Positions 1 to 7,347 of a stretch of DNA of 64,000 nt are shown one piece after another (position 1 is the stretch's first letter; the number at the start of each line of letters is the position of its first letter). The DNA lies in assembly GCF_018531495.1 (NCBI RefSeq), contig NZ_JAHDTI010000017.1:62001-126000 (forward strand). The letters are read 5' to 3'. The DNA is from Nonomuraea sediminis (GTDB taxonomy: Bacteria; Actinomycetota; Actinomycetes; Streptosporangiales; Streptosporangiaceae). Made by a program: the position numbers and the translations under genes. The notes beneath the pieces are model-generated. The model saw only the letters and a program-made list of their open reading frames with translations. It did not search any database and was not told where the DNA came from.

Positions 1-112
1 AGGCCTCCTGCACCGCGTCGTCGGCCTCGCTCAGCGAGCCGAGCATCCGGTAGGCGACCCCCTTCAGGTGCGGGCGGTGTGCCTCGAAACGGTCCGCCAG
101 GTACTGATCCAC
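1..112 (-). CDS. ECF41 (SigJ-like) sigma factor, N-terminal fragment cut by the window edge
   Basis: Only the first 37 codons lie in the window. They encode VDQYLADRFE followed by HRPHLKGVAYRMLGS and DDAVQEA, the region-2 signature of the ECF41/SigJ group, which directs RNA polymerase to its own small promoter set. I chose GTG at 112 because GGGGAG sits at 126-121, 8 nt upstream, and family members start close to this point; an in-frame ATG at 139 is the alternative. Family members are about 290 aa and end in a SnoaL-like domain that tunes activity; that part is outside. An ECF41-type promoter lies just upstream, suggesting autoregulation. Confidence 0.8.
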   Translation of the reverse strand, partial: MDQYLADRFEAHRPHLKGVAYRMLGSLSEADDAVQEA

Positions 113-147
113 GTCACGTTCTCCCCTCACGTCCTTCATGTAGTACT

Positions 148-174
148 GACGGATCCGCGCGGACCGATGTGACA
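148..174 (-). promoter_or_regulatory. ECF41-type promoter of the sigma gene
   Basis: On the minus strand TGTCACA (174-168) is followed after 16 nt by CGTC (151-148). This matches the published ECF41 promoter motif of TGTCACA and CGTC at a spacing of about 16 nt. The predicted transcript would begin near 141 and carry the Shine-Dalgarno sequence of the sigma gene. Autoregulation is inferred from the match to the family motif. Confidence 0.7.
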
Positions 175-198
175 GGTGCTGTGAGCTGGATCACCGTT

Positions 199-216
199 GA
201 GGTTGACCTCGGGTCA
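199..216 (+). promoter_or_regulatory. Overlapping palindromes, candidate MerR operator
   Basis: Two short palindromes overlap: GAGGTTGACCTC (199-210) and TGACC-TCG-GGTCA (204-216), with TTGACC available as a -35 element. They lie 66 nt upstream of the serine hydrolase whose downstream partner is a MerR regulator, and MerR proteins often bind TTGACCTC-like repeats in their own promoters. I see no convincing -10 at the usual 19-nt spacing, so this is tentative. Confidence 0.3.
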
Positions 217-281
217 GGGTGGAAGCTCGTCGCGGCGGCACGACGCCGCCCGGACAGCACAGATTCGAGGAGCGGACCACC

Positions 282-1781
282 ATGTCCATCACCCTTTCCG
301 ACCAGGACAAGAGCACCCTGCGGACCGCCGCGTACGGCGCCGTGGCGCTGATGGCCGGCGCCACCGGTTCGCCCCACAACACCGCCATGAATGCCACCGT
401 CGCCCTGAGGTCGGCGACCGGCCTGGTCGGGCATGTACTCGCCGCGAACGCCAAGGACATCGAACTGAAGGGCAAGACCGTCGCCGAACTCGCCGACCGG
501 GTACTGCCGGCCCTGACCGAAGCCATGAAGCTGCTCGGCAGGCAGGCTCCGGCAGAAGCCGACAACTTCCGCACGACCGTCCTCCTGGCCACCGAAGCCG
601 CCCAGGTCCACCCGGACAGGCCCAGCACCACGGCCGAGATGGCCCGCAAGATCACCGCCGCTCTCGACGCCGCCGGGCAGGATCGCCCGGAGCTGCAGAA
701 GGCGATCGAGGAGATCGTCGATTCCGGTTTCGTCGGGGTGTCGCTGCGCGTGCACGACGAGCGGGGCGAGTGGGTCGGCAGCGCCGGGGCGGCCGAGCTG
801 GGCGGGGCCGCGAAGCCGCCGACGAACGGGCATGTCCGGATCGGCAGCAACACCAAGACCTTCACCGCGACCCTGGTGCTGCAACTGGTGGCCGAGGGCA
901 AGATCGAGCTGGACACCCCGGCGGCGCACTACCTGCCCGAGTTCGGGCTGGACGAGCGGATCACGGTGCGGATGCTGCTGCAGCACACCAGCGGGGTGTT
1001 CAACTTCAGCGGCGAGGTCGACAACGACGGGACGGTCACGCTGGGGATCCCCATCCCCTACAGCACCACGGGCAAGGAGTGGGTGGACAACCGGTTGAAG
1101 ACCTACCAGCCGGAAGAGCTGGTACGGCTGGCGCTGTCGAAGCCGGCACGGTTCGAGCCGGGGACGGGCTGGAGCTACTCCAACACCAACTACGTGCTGG
1201 CCAGGCTGCTGATCGAGAAGGTCACCGGCCGTTCGGTCGCCGAGGAGATGCGGCGGCTGATCCTGGAGCCGCTCGGTCTGTCGGGCACCGTGGTGCCGGA
1301 CGCCTCACCGGAGATCCCCGAGCCATACGCCCACGCCTACTACCGGTATGAGGACGCCGGCGAGCAGAAGACGATCGACATCACCCGCCATAACCCCTCC
1401 TGGATCTCCGGCGGCGGCGACATGATCTCGACCGCCCAGGACCTGCACACGTTCATCTCCGCGCTGATGGGCGGCAAGCTCCTGCCGGCCCCGCTGCTGG
1501 CCGAGATGTGCACCCCGCACCCGACGGGCATCCCGAACATGGACTACGGCCTGGGGGTGTTCGTGGTGAAAACGGACGGCGGCGGCACCGTCATCTCCCA
1601 CAACGGCGCCACCGTGGGCCACGCGGCGCTGATGTACAGCACACCCGACGGCCGCAAGACCCTGACCGCCGCGCTGAACTGCGTGGACGACGCCGACCTG
1701 TCCATCGCGGCAGCATTCCAGAACGCCCAGCAAAGGCTCGTCAACGAGGTGTTCCGCAGGCCGGTTCAGCCGACGGACTGA
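282..1781 (+). CDS. Serine hydrolase (beta-lactamase class C/esterase fold) with an extra N-terminal domain
   Basis: A 499-aa protein. Residues from about 165 to the end form a beta-lactamase-family serine hydrolase: the nucleophile motif S189-N-T-K192, Y299-S-N and H440-N-G. This group includes penicillin-binding-protein-like esterases and peptidases; substrate cannot be told. Residues 1-150 are a separate helical region rich in Ala and Thr (SDQDKSTLRTAAYGAVALMA) that resembles small stand-alone actinobacterial proteins, so this looks like a fusion. There is no signal peptide, so it is probably cytoplasmic. ATG 282 follows GAGGAGCGG; an in-frame ATG at 219 lacks a site. The MerR gene starts 20 nt after its stop, suggesting an operon. 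Confidence 0.85.
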   Translation: MSITLSDQDKSTLRTAAYGAVALMAGATGSPHNTAMNATVALRSATGLVGHVLAANAKDIELKGKTVAELADRVLPALTEAMKLLGRQAPAEADNFRTTVLLATEAAQVHPDRPSTTAEMARKITAALDAAGQDRPELQKAIEEIVDSGFVGVSLRVHDERGEWVGSAGAAELGGAAKPPTNGHVRIGSNTKTFTATLVLQLVAEGKIELDTPAAHYLPEFGLDERITVRMLLQHTSGVFNFSGEVDNDGTVTLGIPIPYSTTGKEWVDNRLKTYQPEELVRLALSKPARFEPGTGWSYSNTNYVLARLLIEKVTGRSVAEEMRRLILEPLGLSGTVVPDASPEIPEPYAHAYYRYEDAGEQKTIDITRHNPSWISGGGDMISTAQDLHTFISALMGGKLLPAPLLAEMCTPHPTGIPNMDYGLGVFVVKTDGGGTVISHNGATVGHAALMYSTPDGRKTLTAALNCVDDADLSIAAAFQNAQQRLVNEVFRRPVQPTD

Positions 1782-1801
1782 GCACAAGGCAGGCTGAGCA
1801 G

Positions 1802-2587
1802 ATGAGGAACGGAGTCACGATCGGGCAGGCGGCGGCATTCGTCGGCGTCACGGTGAAGACGGTGCGGCACTACCACAAGCTCGGCCTGGTCAAGGAGCCG
1901 GAACGCGACAGCTCCGGCTACCGGCGGTACGGATCGGCCGATCTGTTGCGGCTGGTGCAGGTCCGGACGCTGGCCGCCGCCGGGGTGCCGCTGGCCGAGA
2001 TCGGGCCCCTGCTCGACGCCGACGCCGCGCTGTTCGCCGCCGCGCTCGCCGACGTCGAGCGGCAGCTCACCGAACGGATCGAGGAGTTGACCGCGCGGCG
2101 TGACACGCTGCACCGGCTCGCCGACGGTGACCGGGCTCTGCTGCCCGACCGCGCCGTGGCGCTGCTGGGGCGGATGCCCGGCCTCGGCTTCCCCGCGGAC
2201 GAGGTGGCGGCCACCAGGGAGGGCTGGGTGCTGGCCAGAGCCCTGGTCCCCGAGGGCTTCGACGACTACCTCACCCATGTCGAGCACGCCCTGGACGACA
2301 CCCGGTTCGTCGCCTTGATCAAGCGCGGCGTCGAAGCCGCGGCCTGGGAACCTGACGACCCGCGTATCGCCGAGCTCGCCACCGACTTCGCCGACCATTT
2401 CCTCGCCAATCCCGAACAGCTGAAGATCGTGACCGGTCTGCAAGCCCGCACCGAGGCCGCGACCCGGTACAAGCTGATCGCCCTCCACGGCGAGGAGGAG
2501 GGATCGGCCGCGGCGCAGGGGGTAGGGCTCGTCGAGACCAAGCTCCGCGCCGCCGGCGTCCGTATCCCCAGACCAGACTCCCACTGA
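1802..2587 (+). CDS. MerR-family transcriptional regulator
   Basis: A 261-aa protein with an N-terminal winged helix-turn-helix (TIGQAAAFVGVTVKTVRHYH, residues 5-24) continuing into GLVKEPERDSSGYRRYG, the classic MerR DNA-binding domain. A dimerisation coiled coil (ADVERQLTERIEELTARRD) follows. The C-terminal 140 residues are a helical effector domain without the cysteines of metal-sensing MerR proteins, so a small organic ligand is more likely. It is the second gene after the serine hydrolase, with a 20-nt gap, and probably controls that pair. Confidence 0.9.
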   Translation: MRNGVTIGQAAAFVGVTVKTVRHYHKLGLVKEPERDSSGYRRYGSADLLRLVQVRTLAAAGVPLAEIGPLLDADAALFAAALADVERQLTERIEELTARRDTLHRLADGDRALLPDRAVALLGRMPGLGFPADEVAATREGWVLARALVPEGFDDYLTHVEHALDDTRFVALIKRGVEAAAWEPDDPRIAELATDFADHFLANPEQLKIVTGLQARTEAATRYKLIALHGEEEGSAAAQGVGLVETKLRAAGVRIPRPDSH

Positions 2588-2667
2588 CGGCGATCCTTCC
2601 TGAGCTGCGCGAGATCAAGCGAGCCAGGGGCTGATCGGGGCCGACCACGCGGTGTAGAACCTGGGGT

Positions 2668-4044
2668 ATGACGCTCGTCGCCGGAATTGATTCGTCGACT
2701 CAATCAACCAAAGCCGTCCTGTGCAGGGCCGAGGACGGGGTCGTGGTCGACACCGCCTCGGCGCCGCATCCCGATGGGACGCAGTGCCATCCACGGCACT
2801 GGGAGGCGGCGCTCGAGGCGGTCAGGCCGCTGCTCGAGCGGGCCGAGGCGGTGGCCGTCGGCGCGCAACAGCACGGCATGGTCGCCCTGGACGCGGCGGG
2901 CGAGGTCGTACGGCCCGCGCTGCTGTGGAACGACACGCGCTCGGCGCCGCAGGCCGCCGCCCTGGTCACCGAGCTGGGGCGGGAGAGGTGGGCGGGGCTG
3001 GCGGGCAGCGTCCCCGTGGCCGCGTTCACCGTGGCCAAGCTGCGCTGGCTGCGCGAGACCGAGCCGGAGCACGCCGCGCGCACCGCCTCGGTGATGCTGC
3101 CGCACGACTGGCTGACCCTGCGGCTGGGCGCGGACGAGCCGGTCACCGACCGCGGCGACGCCTCGGGCACCGGCTACTGGTCGCCCTCGCTGGGCAAGTA
3201 CCTGCCCGAGATCCTCACCGGCGCGCTCGGGCACGAGCCCGCGGTCCCGCGCGTCGCCGGCCCGTCCGAAATCGTCGGCCGCACCGCGTGGGGAGCGGCG
3301 CTGGGGCCGGGGACGGGCGACAACATGGCCGCCGCGCTCGGGCTGGGGCTCGAGCCCGGCGACGTGGCCGTCTCGATCGGTACCTCCGGCACCGCGTTCG
3401 CCGTCAGCGACGTGCCCGCGGCCGATCCGAGCGGCGCGGTGGCCGGGTTCGCCGACGCCGGCGGGCGCTTCCTGCCGCTGGTGTGCACGCTCAACGCCGC
3501 CAGGGTGCTGACCACCACGGCCGGCCTGCTCGGCTGCGACGTCGCCGAGCTGTCGCGGCTGGCGCTGGCCGCCGAGCCCGGGGCGGGCGGCCTGACGCTG
3601 CTGCCCTACCTCGACGGCGAGCGCACGCCCGACCGGCCTGACGCCTCCGGCGTGCTGAGCGGCCTCACCACGGCCAACGCCACCAGGGAGAACCTGGCCA
3701 GGGCCGCGGTGGAGGCCGTGCTCGCCTCGCTGGCCGACGCCGTCGCGCGGCTCGAGGGACAAGGGGTACGGCTGCGCCGCGTGCTGCTGATCGGCGGCGG
3801 GAGCCGATCTGAGGCGGTGCGCAGGATCGCGCCCGAAGTCTTCGGCAGGCCGGTGACCGTGCCCGAGGCCGCCGAGTACGTAGCGATCGGGGCGGCTCGG
3901 CAGGCCGCCTGGGCCCTGACCGGGCGCTTTCCCGAGTGGCCCGCCGTACGGGCCGCCGAGTACGCCGCCGAGCCGCGGCCCGAGATCCGCGACCGGCACG
4001 CCGGCCTGCGCGACGCCACCGAGAACTGGAGGAGCGACCGATGA
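2668..4044 (+). CDS. xylB: Xylulokinase
   Basis: A 458-aa FGGY-family sugar kinase that phosphorylates D-xylulose to xylulose 5-phosphate using ATP. The N-terminal phosphate-binding motif is GIDSSTQSTKAV (residues 6-17); QQHGMVALD is the xylulokinase substrate-side signature, with D at the active site in LLWNDTRS. ATP-binding GTSGTAF and GGGSRSEAVRR are present in the C-terminal half. The next gene, xylA, begins inside its stop codon (ATGA), so the two are translationally coupled. Identity is fixed by the coupling to xylose isomerase as much as by the motifs. Confidence 0.93.
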   Translation: MTLVAGIDSSTQSTKAVLCRAEDGVVVDTASAPHPDGTQCHPRHWEAALEAVRPLLERAEAVAVGAQQHGMVALDAAGEVVRPALLWNDTRSAPQAAALVTELGRERWAGLAGSVPVAAFTVAKLRWLRETEPEHAARTASVMLPHDWLTLRLGADEPVTDRGDASGTGYWSPSLGKYLPEILTGALGHEPAVPRVAGPSEIVGRTAWGAALGPGTGDNMAAALGLGLEPGDVAVSIGTSGTAFAVSDVPAADPSGAVAGFADAGGRFLPLVCTLNAARVLTTTAGLLGCDVAELSRLALAAEPGAGGLTLLPYLDGERTPDRPDASGVLSGLTTANATRENLARAAVEAVLASLADAVARLEGQGVRLRRVLLIGGGSRSEAVRRIAPEVFGRPVTVPEAAEYVAIGAARQAAWALTGRFPEWPAVRAAEYAAEPRPEIRDRHAGLRDATENWRSDR

Positions 4045-5195
4045 GCAGCTACACGCCGACCCCGCAGGACCGCTTCTCCTTCGGCATCTGGACCGTCGGG
4101 TGGCAGGGCGTGGACGTGTTCGGCCCGGCGACCAGGCCGCCGATGCCGGCCGAGCGGGCGATCCACAAGCTCGCCGAGCTAGGCGCCTATGGCGTGAATT
4201 TTCATGACAACGACGTGTTCGCCTTCGACGGGCACGACCGCGACGAGCGGGTGGCCGCCTTCCGTAAGGCGCTGAGCGAGACCGGGCTGGTGGTGACCAC
4301 GGCCACGACGAACCTGTTCTCGCACCCGATCTTCAAGGACGGCGCGTTCACCGCCAACGACCGGGACGTGCGCCGCTTCGCGCTGCGCAAGGTGATGGAC
4401 AACCTGGACCTGGCGGCCTCGCTCGGCGCATCGGTGTACGTGTGCTGGGGCGGGCGCGAGGGCGCCGAGTCGGGGGCGGCCAAGGACGTGCGGGTGGCGC
4501 TGGACCGCTACAAGGAGGCCTTCGACCTGCTCGGCGCCTACGTGGTCGAGCAGGGGTACGACATCCGCTTCGCGATCGAGCCCAAGCCGAACGAGCCGCG
4601 CGGCGACATCCTGCTGCCGACGGTCGGGCACGCGCTGGCCTTCATCGAGCGGCTGGAGCGGCCCGAGCTGGTCGGGGTCAACCCGGAGGTCGGGCACGAG
4701 GAGATGGCCGGGCTCAACTACGCCCACGGGCTGGCGCAGGCGTTGTGGCAGGGGAAGCTGTTCCACATCGACCTGAACGGCCAGCACGGGCCGCGCTACG
4801 ACCAGGACCTGCGCTTCGGCGCGGGGAACGCGCGCGGCGCCTTCTGGGTGGTGGACCTGGTCGACTCCTCGGACTACTCCGGGCCGATCCACTTCGACTA
4901 CAAGCCGCCGCGGACCGAGGACGACGACGGCGTGTGGGAGTCGGCCAGAGCGTGCATGCGCAACTGGCTGATCCTGCGGGAGAAGGTCAGGGCCTTCCGC
5001 GCCGACCCCGAGGTCCGTCAGGCGCTGAGCGAGGCCAGGGTGGACGAGCTGGCCGTACCGACCCTGTCGGCGGGAGAGACCTGGCGATCGGTACGCGACT
5101 TCACCTCCGACGTCGAAGCACTGGCCCGCCGCGGCATGGCCTTCGAGCGCCTGGACCAACTCGCCCTGGAGCACCTGTACGGCGTGCGCCCTTAA
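4041..5195 (+). CDS. xylA: Xylose isomerase
   Basis: A 384-aa xylose isomerase of the short actinobacterial class. It interconverts D-xylose and D-xylulose on two divalent metals. Typical landmarks are FSFGIWTVGW near the N terminus, the catalytic histidine in GVNFHDNDV, the metal ligands in IEPKPNEPRGD and VNPEVGHEEMAG, and HIDLNGQ followed by LRFGAG. The usual length is 385-395 aa, so it looks complete. ATG 4041 overlaps the xylB stop and has GGAGG about 7 nt upstream (4029-4033). With xylB it makes a complete route from xylose into the pentose phosphate pathway; no xylose transporter is beside it. Confidence 0.96.
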   Translation: MSSYTPTPQDRFSFGIWTVGWQGVDVFGPATRPPMPAERAIHKLAELGAYGVNFHDNDVFAFDGHDRDERVAAFRKALSETGLVVTTATTNLFSHPIFKDGAFTANDRDVRRFALRKVMDNLDLAASLGASVYVCWGGREGAESGAAKDVRVALDRYKEAFDLLGAYVVEQGYDIRFAIEPKPNEPRGDILLPTVGHALAFIERLERPELVGVNPEVGHEEMAGLNYAHGLAQALWQGKLFHIDLNGQHGPRYDQDLRFGAGNARGAFWVVDLVDSSDYSGPIHFDYKPPRTEDDDGVWESARACMRNWLILREKVRAFRADPEVRQALSEARVDELAVPTLSAGETWRSVRDFTSDVEALARRGMAFERLDQLALEHLYGVRP

Positions 5196-5499
5196 CCCGG
5201 CTGGACACGGGCATCACGAACCGCAACCGTGGCCACCCTGCTAAGCGCCGGGTCGGCGAGCACCTCAACGGTGGGGCTCAGCGCAGCGCGTACGGCGTGG
5301 TCTGCAGGGGGTGCACTTGGCGTGTGGGGGGTGCGGCCTGTGATGGCGTGCCTTGGGGCTGCGGGTGGGGGGCTTGCCGTACAGGGCGTGTTGACGGCCG
5401 GCGGCGGAGGGTGGTCGATGGAGGGGTGGGCGGCATATGCTCCTGTACTTCGGTAAGGCGTAGATCATCGCTGCTCTCACCCCCGGAGGAGGCTTGGCT
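5196..5499. other. Intergenic region holding repeat copy A
   Basis: About 300 nt between xylA and the methyltransferase. It contains the 84-nt dispersed repeat (copy A) followed by G-rich sequence. A 75-codon open frame at 5229-5456 spans the repeat but shows no protein family, and I do not call it. TATGCT at 5436-5441 could serve as a -10 element for the downstream gene. Confidence 0.5.
5231..5314 (+). repeat. Dispersed intergenic repeat, copy A
   Basis: An 84-nt unit that matches the reverse complement of 14553-14636 at 74 of 84 positions without gaps. Conserved blocks are CTAAGCGCCGGGTCGGCGAG, GCGCAGCGCGTACGGCG and CTGCAGGGGGTGC. Its last part (5284-5327) also matches copy C at 14694-14737 in 36 of 44 positions. 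A degenerate relative lies at the right edge of the window. Confidence 0.8.
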
Positions 5500-6279
5500 T
5501 TGACGCGTTCCAGCATCGATGGGCAGACTGCCTCCTCCGCGAGGATTTACAACTATCTGCTTGGCGGTCCTGAGCACTTCAGTGCCGACCGGGAGGCGGC
5601 GGACACGCTGATGTCGCGGTTCCCGACCGTGCAGGCGTCGGCCAAGGCCAACCGCGGGTTCGTGCTGCGGGCCGCCCGCGCCATGGCAGAGGCGGGTATC
5701 ACCCAGTTTCTCGACATCGGCTGTGGGCTGCCCATGAGCCCCAACACGCACGACGCGGTCCGGGAGGTCAACCCGGACGCTCGGGTGGTCTACGTGGACA
5801 GCGACCCGATCGTCGTCGTGTACGGCAGGGCATGGCTGGACCGGCCCGGCGTGGTCACCATCGCAGGAGATCTACGGGAGCCGGAGGCCATCCTGGCCAG
5901 CCAGGAGGCGGCTCTCGACCTCAGCCGACCCATCGGGGTCCTCACGGTCGCCGTCCTGCACTTCGTCGTCGAGAACGACGCCGGTCAGCATGTCGCGCGG
6001 CTTCGCGACATGCTGGCTCCGGGAAGTCACATCGCCCTCACCCACGTGTGCGCCGACACCATGCCGCGCGCGGAGATCGAAGCCGGTCAGGCCATCTACA
6101 GCCGAAGCGCCAACCCGGTCCGGGTCCGTACCCGGGAGGAGATCCGCGCCCTGTTCGACGGGCTCGAACTGCTGGAACCCGGCCTGGTCCCGGTCGCCGA
6201 CTGGCGCCCCGCCCCCGGCGACCCCTTCCCCGAATCCGCCCCCGAAGCCCTCGGCGCCATCGGCCGTATCCCTCACTAG
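5500..6279 (+). CDS. SAM-dependent methyltransferase, DUF574 family
   Basis: A 259-aa protein of the DUF574 family, which is abundant in actinobacteria. It opens with SSARIYNYLLGGPEHFSADR, the family hallmark. The SAM-binding motif I is QFLDIGCGLPMSPNTHD and the following acidic turn is VVYVDSDPIVV. Targets of these enzymes are unknown. I chose TTG at 5500 because GGAGGA at 5485-5490 gives 9-nt spacing; TTG at 5494 is in frame but too close. The gene stands alone; a minus-strand gene ends 22 nt after its stop. Confidence 0.9.
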   Translation: MTRSSIDGQTASSARIYNYLLGGPEHFSADREAADTLMSRFPTVQASAKANRGFVLRAARAMAEAGITQFLDIGCGLPMSPNTHDAVREVNPDARVVYVDSDPIVVVYGRAWLDRPGVVTIAGDLREPEAILASQEAALDLSRPIGVLTVAVLHFVVENDAGQHVARLRDMLAPGSHIALTHVCADTMPRAEIEAGQAIYSRSANPVRVRTREEIRALFDGLELLEPGLVPVADWRPAPGDPFPESAPEALGAIGRIPH

Positions 6280-6301
6280 CCCTCCCCGGCTTGGGTGTGG
6301 G

Positions 6302-7021
6302 TCAGGTGGAGGGTGGGATGGTGATTGCGGGGGCTGTGCGGGCGGAGGCGATGGTGCGGGTGGGTTTGCCTAGACGGAAGCGGACTTTGCCCTTGAGTAC
6401 GGTGCCGGATTCGGCCTGGTCGCCGGTTAGGCCTTCTCCGGGGAACAGGGTGAAGGTCCATCGCTGGTTTGCTTCGCAGTCGGGGAGGTTGGGGCCGCTC
6501 TGCAGGACTCGGGCGCCCCAGAGTTGACGGATCATCAGGTTTCTGGTGTCGGTGCCGGTCACCGTGAAGGACGCCGGTGGGGCGGTCACGATCTGGTTGT
6601 GGCTGCCCAGGGATGGGCCGTAGGCGCCGGTGATGGTGGCGACCATGGTCCAGGGGATGCCTGGTCGGGTGCCTAGGGTGCCTGCGGGCAAACGTTCGTC
6701 GAACACGTCGTCAGTGGGGGTGCCGAGTTGGTCCGCTCGGACGGACGGGGGCATCGGGCGGCGGGTGTCCAGCTTGGCGGGGTCGGGGACCAGCAGGATG
6801 CCGTAGGTCGTTTCGTCGGCGAAGCGAGCCGACGCGAAGTGGTCGCGTAGGGCGCGCACCGTGTGCTCGGCGGTCTTCCACATGTCGTCGGAGAACGCGG
6901 TCGCCAGGTAGGCGGGCGTGATCGGCGGTAGCCCGGCTTGCGCCACCGCTTCGGCCACGGAACCACAGCGAGACCATCCGGAATCGGCCAGCCTTGCGAT
7001 CTGCTCGGTCTTGAACGACAT
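6302..7021 (-). CDS. Hypothetical protein
   Basis: A 239-aa protein I do not recognise. It starts MSFKTEQIARLADSGWS and has no signal peptide or membrane segment. A helical first half is followed by a beta-rich half containing WTMVATITGAYGP and RQLWGARVLQSGP. ATG at 7021 and the adjacent GTG at 7024 are both possible; GGGTGAG just upstream is a weak ribosome site. It has no close operon partner. Codon usage is slightly less GC-biased than in neighbouring genes. It is kept as real because it fills the gap with a good frame and has a plausible start. Confidence 0.6.
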   Translation of the reverse strand: MSFKTEQIARLADSGWSRCGSVAEAVAQAGLPPITPAYLATAFSDDMWKTAEHTVRALRDHFASARFADETTYGILLVPDPAKLDTRRPMPPSVRADQLGTPTDDVFDERLPAGTLGTRPGIPWTMVATITGAYGPSLGSHNQIVTAPPASFTVTGTDTRNLMIRQLWGARVLQSGPNLPDCEANQRWTFTLFPGEGLTGDQAESGTVLKGKVRFRLGKPTRTIASARTAPAITIPPST

Positions 7022-7347
7022 CACTCACCCGGAGTCGCATGGAATCGAACCCATCCGATGCTAGCCACGACCACCGACAAAGCCCGGCCGGCGAGAAGTT
7101 CGTGGCGGCACAACTCCCAGGTCGGACGCGTCTCGAGAAGCAGGGCAGCGGGTGTACGGCAGGCAGAGGTGGGCCCCGCGCCGGGGGGCGACCGCCGGCG
7201 CGGGGGGAGGGGTGGGGCGCCGCGGGGTGGGTGCGTGCGGCGCCCCGGATGGTGGCGGGTCCGGGTGCTGGCCGGTCCCGCGTGTCGGGTGGTCCGAGGG
7301 TTGAGCGGGTTCAGGGGTTGGGTGGGCCCGCCGTTCGGAAAGGAGGG
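7022..7347. other. Intergenic region with tRNA-like remnant and GC hairpin
   Basis: About 325 nt between the hypothetical gene and efeB, both on the minus strand. It holds a hairpin (7174-7205) described separately and, at about 7031-7055, a stretch whose complement reads GGGTTCGATTCC, like the T-arm of a tRNA, but no full cloverleaf. The rest is G-rich sequence without an evident gene. Confidence 0.4.
7174..7205 (-). terminator. Strong GC hairpin downstream of efeB
   Basis: CCCCGCGCCGG (7174-7184) and CCGGCGCGGGG (7195-7205) are perfect 11-bp inverted arms around a 10-nt loop, 140 nt past the efeB stop. There is no U-tract, which is common for actinobacterial terminators, so it could end the efe transcript or simply stabilise its 3' end. 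Confidence 0.45.

Noticed and set aside
282..1781. Antibiotic beta-lactamase
   Set aside because: There is no signal peptide, the KTG box is replaced by HNG, and an extra domain is present; an esterase or peptidase is more likely.
5229..5456. 75-codon frame across repeat copy A
   Set aside because: It consists largely of the repeat and low-complexity sequence, with no homology signal or ribosome site; kept only as part of the repeat observation.
7025..7110. A complete tRNA gene
   Set aside because: No D-arm, anticodon arm or matching acceptor strand can be drawn from the flanking sequence.
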